Source of the DNA: Henricia sp. BOLD:AAB3569
Lineage: Eukaryota; Echinodermata; Asteroidea; Spinulosida; Echinasteridae
Assembly (NCBI GenBank): GCA_037783545.1
Contig: JBBELK010001244.1
Coordinates: 62,001 to 126,000, forward strand
Length of the DNA: 64,000 nucleotides
Direction of reading: 5' to 3'
The notes beneath the pieces are model-generated. The model was not told the DNA's origin, ran no database searches, and worked only from the letters and a program-made list of their open reading frames with translations. Below, in pieces: positions 54,111-64,000 of the stretch (positions are counted from its first letter, which is position 1; every line of letters starts with the position of its first letter). Made by a program: the position numbers and the translations under genes.

Positions 54111-54506
54111 TTATTATCGTTGGGTGCACCACATAAGGCAAGGCCAAGGTCCGTGCGCGGATTTTCTGCACACCTCAATTGAACTGAGGATAAAGCATCT
54201 TGGGAGCCCAAAATGTAATATGTTGTAAAGAAGTAGGCCTAGGTGTTTACACAAAGCCTGGTTCGTGATCTTGCAACTCTGTGAATTGTTGGTGAAAATA
54301 AAGGCTGAAAAGTGCTCTAATTTTCCCTGTAGTGGAGGGATAATTTTCAAATATGGCTGCCTTAACCGCCAGTTATAATGCACCTATAAAAAATTGATAG
54401 GTGCATAATGCTATAGTGCTATTTTAAACACGACGGTATAGCCGGTCCTCATATTCAGTCGTTGTATGTGGAATATGGTAACCAGTCTAGTCTTTTTCCA
54501 TGCACG

Positions 54507-55058
54507 TCATATTAAGCATGCGCACTTAAGCTCAAACGTTGCTGCCACCAAGCGTATCAAAAGTAGGCCTATCCATTGAGCTATATAACAGTAAATCAAT
54601 GGGCCTATCCCATTCTCTAAACTACGGTGCGTTTTAAAAACAGCTGATTCGGCTTCAGGTTTGGAGTTCTGTTTGGCACACCAAAGCTTTAGTTCGTCTT
54701 TGGTACCTAAAATTAAGCAAAATCAAGTTTTAACTGCAACCCTTTGGTTTACAAAAAAGGGGATGCAATAGAATTACCATGTGCAAACTGGCGTTTCTTT
54801 GTTGTATTTGCATTGACATAGGAAAGGTACAATTAACTCTGGTCTTGATCGAGCCGAATAAAATATTTCGAAAACGCTGTTAATCCTGCTAAATCTTTAA
54901 TTACCATTAATCCTTTAATAGTCCGATCATTTCATACTGCAAAACCTGTACTTCATATCTCGTTTGGCGAAAAAATCAAGCAAGTGCGGATAATGTACTC
55001 CAATATGGGAAAGCATCCTACCTGAACGCTGGTTCTCGAAGATGAGGCCGCAATCCAT
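54507..55058 (-). CDS. Candidate 5' end of a minus-strand gene, two exons, unrecognised
   Basis: On the minus strand an ATG (55058-55056) opens MDCGLIFENQRS and reaches a good donor (TTCAG then gtagg, exon end 55022). An acceptor (ttaattttag) at 54707 joins in phase to GTKDELKLWCAKQNSKPEAE and runs on to a stop at 54507, 78 residues in all. The KDELKLWCAKQ stretch resembles the start of a SAP-like helix, but the rest does not complete one. The real second donor may lie before the stop. No homologue is recognised. Splice sites in phase are the only support. Confidence 0.22.
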
Positions 55059-55379
55059 GTACATGTAGTTTCAGTAGTTTCTGATCAATATCATTGAGCT
55101 TCAGGAAGCTGAACTGGTTCGTTCGTGTACGAAGTCGAAGATCAAGCACGAAATCGAAGATTAACCACACGAAAAACTGCTGCCAACTAGTGCCAAGCAG
55201 AGGCTGCCCAAAATATCTCAGAATACCGCGCAACTCCCGTGCGGTTCGTCCGAGTACTTATACGGAGTGATATATGCGATGCCGTCCATAAAGTATGTAC
55301 GCACGGAGGGGAAGAGGTGGTTGGAGCCAATATGCGTACACCCAACGTTAAAGCATATGAAGTCACGAAATATGCGTAC

Positions 55380-55446
55380 AGGGGGGGAGGGGGGAGGGGG
55401 GAGGGGGGGGGGGAGGGGGGAGGGGGGAGGGGGGGGGGGGGGGGGG
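55380..55446. repeat. Poly-G tract with A interruptions
   Basis: About 67 bases almost wholly G on the plus strand, G-quadruplex-prone. Confidence 0.97.
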
Positions 55447-55449
55447 CTA

Positions 55450-58130
55450 TGTCACACAGCCACTACGTACAATTAGCGCATATTCCACGGATGAAATTTT
55501 GGTCATTCGTGATACAGGGCTGCCAACACTCACGCATTGAGCGTGATGAGACTCACGCATTTTACTTCATTCTCACGCACGCATAACATTTTCTCACGCT
55601 TAAAAAAATTACCCCTCCAAAAAAAAGTAACGGCAAACGATCCTTTTCGGTACCTTCCGTAAAGAGTGTTCCACAGAAATAGAAAGGGATGCCCTTACAC
55701 CCTAGAAATTAGAAGTTTAATGCTGGGTATGCCTTATTTTATTTGCATCCCCAAGTTATAATTTTTGCGGTTTTTTTACCATTTTTAATACGGTAGGGAC
55801 TTGGAAATCCATGACGTCATCGGCCGTGCAGATGATTAAAACCAGCATATTATTCTTTCATTTTATTGACTCTAACAAGATACACATTGCCTGCAAGTTT
55901 CATTGAGATATCTTGATTAACGAAGGAACCACAACCATTTTTATTAAAAAAAGTCGCGTTTTCGGTCACAAAATTCTATTCAATTTACCTATAGATAAAT
56001 GACGCCAATTAACGAGCTTCAAATGCTTTTAATGTCCTTATCAATTAAGATATCTCAAAAATTTGGGTGTCACTGTGTAGATTTTTTCATGCTATTTCCA
56101 GTGGTACTAATTACATTGGTATTGGTTCATTTCGAAATTTTTCTTCACATACCTACCATGTGATGTTCACTGCGGGGGTCAGACTAGTCGACCGTTGAGA
56201 CAAGTCGACCGTTGAGACAAGTAAAAGGGAGTGGTGATGGTGCTTACCCATTCAGTGACACGGCCGTTCTGGTCGACATGTTTTTATTGTTTGAAAATAA
56301 AATAGGTTATTTTAATTTCAAAATTTCAGTGTGTCCGCTGAGTTGTCTCAGCGGTCGACTTGTCTCGAGTCCAGTTGGCGGCTAAACTATAGAATGCAGG
56401 GCCCACTAATTTGTTATTAATTAATCTTTTATTCTGATATAAATTACACTTTTTTAGCGAAAGCTTTTTTTTTTCAATCGCGTTTACAATTCCGCCATCT
56501 TGAACAGTGACGTGTTACAACTGACTAGAGATGAACATACCCCCGGCGGGGCTCATTTCCTCTAGTCAGACTAGCTAGTCAAACCACGCATACTGCAGCG
56601 TTCTATATCGACTATGGTTAGTTTAGTTAACTATAGTCGCCCGCCCGAACTTGCTCAGTGTTTGCGTAATATCTATGTTTGCGCCTAGTCTGCGTGCGCG
56701 TGTTACGATTATATGGAAACTATAGGCTTTTATTGTGGTAGTCCCCTCCCTTTAAAATGGTCCAATTTTACAGGCAGTATAGTGTACTGTGAAATCACCG
56801 TCTCGTCCATAAAACTCACATGACCAGTTGCCTCTTTATATGCTTTCTTGATTTCCTGTCGTTGCTGGTTGCTGCGATGTGTCAGAAACACCGCCAAGGC
56901 AGATTCGCATTTAGGCCTACCTGCAAATTAAGATTTTATGATTTTTCTTTACAAAATGCCATTGCCATTAAGATAGCGATGGTTAAAGGCACAGGCTCGT
57001 CAGCAATGCGCGCGCGCCTAATTCGTGCCACGAAATACGCATTTCAATTTTTCGGCATTTCAATTTTTCCAATGCGCACATTGGCTTGCGCAGATATCCT
57101 TAATCAAGAAACGTACTGCATTTTGTGCAACGATATTTCACGAAATATATTTTCATGTGACAATATCAGCCAAAATTCGAAATTCGACATACGTACCTAA
57201 TATTTTCTGTACAGCGCCGACATCTTTTGCTGGGTCGAAAGGTTTAATCGGGGCGATTATGTATATGTATCATTTGCAAGATTACAGATTCGTGGAATAA
57301 GAGTGTAACATATCTAAGGAAGAGTGTTGGTAAACTAGCCTGAAGAAATTTTAGCTACTTATAGATGCATCAATGCTTCAGAAAACCTTACAAAACTACA
57401 TATGGATTCCACGGAAATAAATTCATGTGGTGTTTGTTACCATTGCTATCAACACTTTGAGTATAAGGTTTTTCTTGTCAACTCATGAAAAACTAAATTG
57501 GGTCATTGCAAATGATACAATGGCCTAGTTAAGAAATTGTATTCAGTCCAGGTACGGTTTACCAAAATTGCGTCAAATTGGCTTTTATATACGAGATGAA
57601 ATTGTCTTTGAAGGAATTGCATGCAATAGTCTTACCTTAATCATATTGGAGATGGAATTTGCGACGGAAACTTTAAAAGCGAAACGACAATCTTTCGACT
57701 GATGAGGCGTCTTATGGGCTTAAGCGCCCCTACGCCTGCTATTTATACCTGCGACGTGCCTGGGAATACTTTGTATTCAATTTAATGCTAATATCTCGCC
57801 ATACTTGGACCAATGACGACCAAGGCCGTAAATTTAACCGTATATGGCGCATGCGTGTTAGCATCACCATCGATCGTGATCACGGTAGCTTGTTGTTCAT
57901 TGCACCTTTAAAATGCGATATTAACCATAGAGTTATAATAATTATATATAATATATGATATTGACACACTATCGGCGCGAGGGGATTCGCAAAGCAATTA
58001 ATTATCACAGACCAGTTGCTTTTGAGCCTGGTTTTTAACATTTGCAAAAAAAGAACAAATTATTATCAGATACTTTGATTCCGGTTTTCATCCGCCATTG
58101 ATTATTTCACAAGCAAATTTATACCCAGCA
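55450..58130. other. Intergenic, no gene seen
   Basis: Inverted-repeat remnant at 56184-56375 (core ACAAGTCGACCG). Left half of the TTAA MITE at 56984-57045. Segment at 57430-57530 resembles the 14111-14404 MITE (CATGTGGTGTTTGTT). Otherwise featureless. Confidence 0.5.
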
Positions 58131-58345
58131 CGATATGTGGCAAAGGGACTCGCCCCTAACGCCTATATACCTCAACACACTCTTCCCTTTTGTTAACGCA
58201 CCAACCCCACCCCCCCCCCCCCCCCCCCCCACCCCCTAAAAACTGAAAGAAATTCCTTGGAAATTCTTTGGATGTTTGAGACACAATGGGGGAACAATGG
58301 TAGGGGGATTCCCTCTGCCACATATCGGGCTGCATATGAGCAAAT
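58130..58345. repeat. Repeat copy with poly-C, inverted relative to 60657-60768 / 61500-61535
   Basis: Reads CTCTTCCCTTTTGTTAACGC, CACCAACCCCACC, a poly-C of about 22, CCCCTAAAAACTGAAAG and CAATGGTAGGGGGATTCC. The complement of the two halves is found either side of the 60768-61499 element, so this copy lacks that insertion. Confidence 0.8.
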
Positions 58346-58443
58346 TAGTGAGTTCATCAAATCTGACTTTAATTTTCATTGTTTCATGGATGACATATTA
58401 AGTTATTCTAATAGTTTATTTATTAATTCTGCCTTTTGTTCGA

Positions 58444-58580
58444 TTGGGGGACGTATTAAGTCGTGAACCCTAAACACGACGAGTGGAACCAACAACGCTC
58501 TTAACTCACACCGAAGTGCAAAGGGGACGTATTAAGTCGTGAACCCCAAACACGACGAGTGAAGCTGGTAACCGCTCTTA
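58444..58580. repeat. Dispersed repeat, inverted copy of 13120-13235
   Basis: Two units of GACGTATTAAGTCGTGAACC...AACACGACGAGTG about 80 bp apart. Confidence 0.65.
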
Positions 58581-58899
58581 ACTTGGAGAGGCCAGATAGA
58601 ACCATTGCTTCACTAACCATGAAATCAGTGCAACGCAGTGGCCATGGTTGGCGGTCATTTTTGGGGGAAACAATGATTTGTACAATTCTGAATTATGGAT
58701 TAACAATTAGGATTTAGTGTTTGTATTTTTAATGTTGCAATACTATTCATGTAGGCCTATGTGCCAAGAACATTGGAAATCAGATATTTGATGTCAATAG
58801 ACCTTAATGATGTTCTCAAGGCATCATGGGATTGGATGTCCGCAAAAAACCATCCATTCTGCTGTGATGTTGTTAATTTGTTTATGGCATCAACTATAC

Positions 58900-59095
58900 G
58901 ATTGTAGCTTTGACTATACTTTATTATCAACTTGAGATGACGAAGGAGGATTGCAGTCTTAGAAGTGGGAGGGAAAACCCACGCGGTCAAGTAGGGACTG
59001 CAAACCCAATCACCATACACGCCCCGGCATCGAACCCAGGATGCCAGAGTGAAAGGCGAGGAAAGAACCACTTCACCAACCCAAACCACCTTGCA
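58900..59095 (-). repeat. tRNA-derived SINE
   Basis: On the minus strand the head carries an A-box-like TTGGTGAAGTGGTTCTTTCC and a B box GGGTTCGATGCC at about 59030-59045, then a body with GTCCCTACTTGACCGCG. Confidence 0.55.
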
Positions 59096-59232
59096 AAAAC
59101 CATTTTTGTATAGTCAAGCCAAAGCGCCGCATCTTGCCAGAAACCACTATTTAAATAATAATAAAGAAAATAAGTGTGGTACTACGAAGACCCAGAGGGG
59201 ACATTTAAGTATTATGATTTTTTTTATTTTTA

Positions 59233-59432
59233 ATACGTACGTACGTGATAATAGTACGTACGTGATAATAATAAGTACGTACGTATTATTATCACGTACG
59301 TACGTGATAACAATACGTACGTACGTGATAATACTACGTACGTACGTGATAATTTATTACGTACGTACGTGATAATACTAAGTACGTACGTGATAATAAT
59401 ACGTACGTACGTATTATTACGTAGTTACTCTA
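59233..59432. repeat. ACGT-palindrome microsatellite
   Basis: About nine units of ACGTACGTACGTGATAATA in both orientations. Each unit is self-complementary around ACGTACGT, so the tract can fold on itself in many registers. Confidence 0.95.
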
Positions 59433-59575
59433 TTTTCAAAATCGGTAAAACTCCTCTGTACTTGAACAAACAAACAACGTGATTTAAATAAGTGCATTTG
59501 ACGCGCAGCAGTAAATCCAATCAAATGTGACCAGAATCTGATTGTGCGTGTTCGGTCATATTTCAGCCTCAGCAC

Positions 59576-60274
59576 TAGTCTTGGCCCAAGACTACTCTAG
59601 TCGATATTGGTTTGTGTACGCGTTGGCCATACAGTGCGCCCTCTTGCAGCACTAACGGACCAGTCTTTGCTCACTAGAGTAGTCTTGGGAATTTCTCCCG
59701 GAAGTTTTAACTTTTTCTTTGTTTTTGCCTAGGCTTTCCTAGGGAACCAATCAGCGAGTGACCCAAATACAGCAGAGCGTGGGAATGCAGCGAGCGACCC
59801 AAATACAGCGCGTCGACCGCAGAGCGTGACCCAAATACACCGCGTGCACGCGCTTCGAATGGTTTGAAAAATATAAGGCGGCTTACAAGAATCATCGAAC
59901 ATGACCGTTTTATAGTTGCTAATATTTTCGGTGGCATAAGTTTCTTGGCAAATGTTTGCGAATATATTTACAAACATGTTTGCAAAGGCGTATGACATCG
60001 CAAAATACATTTGTTTATGAAGATAATTGCGACATTGCAAAAATTTGCAAAGATATCTGTGGTATGCCATGTCCCTTGTGTGTCATCATAAAATCCTCTG
60101 CAGCTATTTACATAAAACGGTACCGCCCCCAATGCTGAACTTCCCGGAGAAATTCCCAAGACTACTCTAGTGAGCAAAGGGCTGGCCAGTTAGTGCTGCA
60201 AGAGGGCCTACTACTGGGAATGGCCAACGCGTACACAAACCAATATCGACTAGAGTAGTCTTGGGCCAAGACTA
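59576..60274. mobile_element. TIR element A, 699 bp, 9-bp target duplication
   Basis: TIRs of about 140 bp begin TAGTCTTGGCCCAAGACTAC. Flanked by CCTCAGCAC at 59567-59575 and 60275-60283. The interior includes a sequence related to 9770-9925 (TTTGCAAAGATATCT). Confidence 0.9.
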
Positions 60275-60283
60275 CCTCAGCAC

Positions 60284-60530
60284 TAGTCTTGGTGCAAGAC
60301 GATACTGCGTGATATTTGTCACTGAGTACCACCGCGCGCTAACAAACATTCACCGACATTCGCCAAGAGAGGGCGCCATACACTGTACTATGGGGACAGG
60401 GAACCAGTCTACGTCCGTGCTCTGCAGACTGGTGTGTATGGCGCCCTCTCTTGGCGATTGTCGGTGAGTGTTGGTTAGCGCGCGGCGGTCAGTGACAAAT
60501 ATCACGCAGTATCGTCTTGCACCAAGACTA
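60284..60530. mobile_element. TIR element B, 247 bp, sharing a target site with element A
   Basis: Two inverted arms (TAGTCTTGGTGCAAGACGAT and complement, about 100 bp each) around a short centre containing GGGAACCAGTCTA. Flanked by CCTCAGCAC at 60275-60283 and 60531-60539. Confidence 0.9.
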
Positions 60531-60768
60531 CCTCAGCACATGCATGCTTTCACATTTGTGTTTTAAAATGTAAAGATTGTGCGCGTTTATCACGGGAAAC
60601 ACACGCTCAGTGCATGCACTCACAAAAGTGGAAAAATTCCACCCACGTGTTCTTCTGTCACCATATGCAGCTAGCACGATATGTGGCAGAGGGTATCCCC
60701 TACCATTGTTCCCCCGTTGTCTAAATCATCCAAGGAAAGGAATTTCTTTCAGTTTTTAGGTGGGGTTG

Positions 60769-61499
60769 TAGCCCAGGTTGGACGTCGTCTTCATTGCATT
60801 ACGAGTGACGTCCAGGTCACGATGTCTCTAAACAGGGGGACTGAAACTTCCACATAAATTTTTGAGCTATTTTACCTTTTAGTGGACGTCGAATTGATGT
60901 CCGTATATCCTTTGCGTCTTCATTTACAGGAACGGAAGGTTTAAATGTCGTATATATACCAAATTTGATTAACAAAATAGTGAAATCTAAGGCACAACCT
61001 AACGTTAAAGTTCAGAGAAATAAATAACAGCTGCCGTCGCGTCACGCATCGTGAAGTTTGGATAGGCTTGCGCGTGCGGCGTCACGATTTCAGGCACGCA
61101 ATGCGCCGAGGCCATGGCCTAGTTCAGTTGCGACGCGCGCACGGCCGGCCGCGCCGGCACGCGTACGCGTGACTACGCGCGCGGTGAGAACAAAATAAGC
61201 TGAACGTAACTTGGCTGGCTGTAGTAGTGGATTATTTGTGCACAAATATATAGCAAATTAGCGTGACTTTTTGCCGTTTTCCTCCGGAATATGCAGTTCG
61301 GTGATGTGTAGTGGATTTCTAAACCCGGCAATCCCAAAGATTAGGACACATGGAACTTTGTTAGCACATTACCGGCTTCCAGCACAAGGTAGAAATATTG
61401 ATTTTTTCTGTTACAAAAATTTTCACCCTGTTTTTGGAACTTCATATCCTGGACTCCGTATCCCCATGTAGTATGCGGTACGGAGTCCAACCTGGGCTA
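60769..61499. mobile_element. TIR element, 731 bp, with 9-10-bp target duplication
   Basis: The ends are TAGCCCAGGTTGGAC and GTCCAACCTGGGCTA. Flanks GGTGGGGTTG (60759-60768 and 61500-61509) are identical. An uninterrupted relative of the target is at 58170-58250. A short frame at 61271-61471 is not recognised. Confidence 0.85.
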
Positions 61500-61880
61500 G
61501 GTGGGGTTGGTGCGTTAACAAAAGGGGAGAGTGCGTCGAACTTAAAGAGGAAGAATCCCCCTTGACGAAAATCCAGCATTTAGGCTTTTTTCGATAGTCC
61601 AAACATCCCTCTTGCCGACGTGGATTTTTATTATTTTTTAATTGTCGGTTTTAAGTGGATAAATTGCAAGCAAAAGTGCGCTTTTCGAAAATGAGATTTT
61701 CGCGATTTCTGAAACGCTCATTAGGTATTCATGATATGCGCGTGACCCCGTGACGCAATCCTGAGAAAGAGAAGTCAACACGATAGTTAGCTCCATACGT
61801 TTACACGCAAAAAACTTAGAAAACCGTCTCTTTTAGATGGTGTTTTTTGAAGAATTTTGTTGTTCCAAAAAGCCAGAGAT

Positions 61881-62175
61881 ATGCCCAGTAGCTGCGTGGT
61901 TGCATGTTTTACCAGACACTATGGAAAAAAAAGAGCAGAAAGATTTTCTTTTATATTACCAAGAGAGAGAAAAATGAGTCGCTCATTCTATAACTTGTAC
62001 GGCCGATGTTCAATCACGTGGGAAATACGGCCCGGAGGGAACCGTTCCATGCTGTACACAGACCGCTGTGAATGCCGTTCGTTCCGTGACAAAACCACCC
62101 GTCGCAATGCACCAGTATTTACTTCAAAAGAGCTTCATTGTGAGTCACAATTTCACCGTTTTTTTCACAAAACAG
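61881..62175 (+). CDS. Possible THAP-domain fragment
   Basis: The frame starts MPSSCVVACFTRHYGKKRAE and RFSFILPRE, close to the N-terminal pattern of THAP zinc fingers (M-P-x-x-C-x-x-x-C...R.F.F..P). The expected Trp and the Cys-x2-His pair are not clear; a weak HCESQF lies near the end. A donor-like AACAG/gtaata occurs at 62175. THAP domains occur in host factors and in P-type transposons. The frame stays open to 62351 if unspliced. Confidence 0.3.
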
Positions 62176-62351
62176 GTAATAGTAGATTGTTGTCATATTA
62201 CATGTACATGAAGTGTACGTTTTCACATTTGTATTTTGAATTACAAGGACAAAACAGGCATGATAAACATTCACTTCGTGTATTTTCCATTTTGTATGTT
62301 TCTCAGGATGACGTCAAAACCCTGTTGATAAACAAGCCAAGTGACCTCTAG

Positions 62352-64000
62352 CGTTTCAGAACTTCGGGTAAAGAGGGTCGGAACTGCTTTACGTTTTAAG
62401 CAAAAGCCCGTCGATTTTTTGTGAAAAACAAGTTGTGATGGTGTTGTAGACACATACACCTCCATCATGTCCATGATAAACAGAAAAACTTTAAAAATGT
62501 GGACGGGGGGGATTCTAGCTGTTTAAAAATGAGTACAAATTTCTCTGAAAACTTCAGTCAAGATTTGTGAGGTCATCTGCTCACAGTATACATGTTGAAT
62601 GAACATGTTCAAACATGTACTCGCCATGAAATTGTCAAAATAACCAGTTACAACGTGTCGTTTGACTTGAAATGACGTCAACTAGGAAAACTGGAACGTT
62701 TCCAAACTGCAATGATAAATTCAAGAAAGAGATGCAACAATTTGGGGTTATGAGACTGCTTTGAAGTTGCCGATTGAACCCGAACGAAGGGAAACATGTA
62801 TACACTATACAGCAAACTCGACTTGTAATAGGGGGAATAAGATGACAAGCAGCTGGTAAATCTTGGCACAATCTGATAAAATAAATATCGCCATTGATTG
62901 TTTATTCATTCGACAGGACATCGTCAGAAATTGGTGCGGTTTACTTACAAATGCCAGGAAATAAACACTGCTGTTACAGTGTTCCGAATCCGGGGTTCCG
63001 GAACGTGTATAATTATGTCATGTCTCGTTTTGCCAATCGTCCATAGTTGGCATGTATGATATGCTGGCCAACAATAATGGTCCTGGATCATTATTCGTTG
63101 TTACAGATCATATGAGAACGTCTTGAGAAGAGGCTATGGTAGGGGTAAAGGGTTTAAGGTGTCGGGGTTAGAGTTTAATTCATTAAAAAGTAATGAACTT
63201 GCAGCGAGTTCGTTTGGTGTAGTGGTTAGAGTGATAGACCTCTGTTATTAATGTCCCTGGTGCAATACTCGTTACTTGGTTTTAAAAGATCCTAAGTAGT
63301 TAGAAGCTTGAAAGAGCCAGAACAAATTTTAGTCTCTGTTCCGAGTGTTAAATGTGTTAAATGAGAGTCCTAGCTATGGTCCAGGACCAGTATTGTAGGC
63401 CAGAATCTCACGCGTACATATGACCAGCATATATTCTGGATACTGCATTGTGGAAACTCCGCCGCAGTGTACTATTCACTTGGGAAAAACTACCATAGGC
63501 ATTCGCCATTTGAGACTCTATATGCACCAAGTCTATGCCAAAGTGTTTTCAAAAGAAGAACTTGATATTTTATCATTAATCATGTTTCGTAACGCAATTT
63601 ATCATGTAATATTAGGAAAAATTAGTGGCAAGGGTGTTTGATAAATGATACCATCGTGTATCGTAGTGATTTGTTTCCAACACTGGGAACTAATCGTCTG
63701 CAATTTTAAACAATCGTGACACTGCGGTACCACGATGGCATGTAAATATTCACGAGGCTGATTATCCCAACGCATTGTAACTAATCAATGTCAGGAACCA
63801 TCAAGAAACAATCAGAAACTGTCAAGAAGTATTCAGATATCAGGAAAATTCCCTAAACTTAATTTTTTTAATTTAACTTTTTAATTATTATTAATTTAAA
63901 CATTAAATTTAAAAAATTAACTGGCTTAGGGGCCTACTTAGATAAGTTTGATTTTCAAACATCAAACTAAAACAATAAATGTCAAAATATTGTTGTTTGT
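62352..64000. other. Intergenic, no gene seen
   Basis: A degraded tRNA-SINE head at about 63208-63270 (TGGTGTAGTGGTTAGAGTGA) and a repeat at 63640-63760 related to 39515-39660 are the only recognised items. The AT-rich end is featureless. Confidence 0.5.

Overview
The window looks like nuclear DNA of an intron-rich invertebrate animal. It holds two conserved metazoan genes with GT-AG introns, a LINE, a Penelope-type fragment, many short inverted-repeat DNA transposons and tRNA-derived SINE pieces. The protein and repeat content suits a marine deuterostome (amphioxus, hemichordate or echinoderm), but I cannot fix the species.

Left half (about 0.8-30.5 kb, + strand): most of a DHX36-type DEAH-box G-quadruplex helicase gene. 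It runs from an exon just after the N-terminal region to the stop codon at 30507-30509, in 17 well-supported exons plus one broken linker exon. The first exon(s) lie upstream. The gene carries several anomalies: a 1-nt frameshift in exon 5706-5859, a two-residue insertion in motif Ia, an altered motif V, a truncated linker exon and a missing HA2-region exon. It is either a decaying copy or a locus with assembly errors.

Inside one DHX36 intron (8.3-16.7 kb), in the same orientation, sit the last two coding exons of a MIB1-type E3 ubiquitin ligase (12090-12199 and 14485-14625, ending in the C-terminal RING finger). No other MIB1 exon is visible. The MIB1 piece is bracketed by direct repeats (about 9.1-9.75 and 15.9-16.7 kb) that share the same MITE insertion.

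Nearly every intron here has its own private tandem array, and several arrays can be traced to the edge of another feature. A 93-bp array (18 units) copies the 3' splice site and first bases of the MIB1 exon. A 136-bp array (about 30 units) grows out of a tRNA-SINE body. A 60-bp array grows out of a MITE terminal repeat. A 75-80-bp array repeats a tRNA 5' half. A 182-bp array (17-18 units) shows higher-order structure. The last 100 bp of DHX36 coding sequence are also repeated downstream of the stop.

Right half (30.5-64 kb): no confident host gene. It holds a C-rich block beside an 11-bp satellite with two homogeneous variants (31.8-33.9 kb), a 5'-truncated CR1/Rex1-like LINE (42-44.2 kb), a 4.3-kb TIR element with a Tc1-like element inserted in its right TIR (44.2-48.5 kb), and a series of fold-back elements. 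Several of these have 9-bp target duplications, including two adjacent elements that share a triplicated site (59.6-60.5 kb). Two weak gene candidates (54.5-55.1 kb minus strand; a THAP-like ORF at 61.9 kb) are listed with low confidence.
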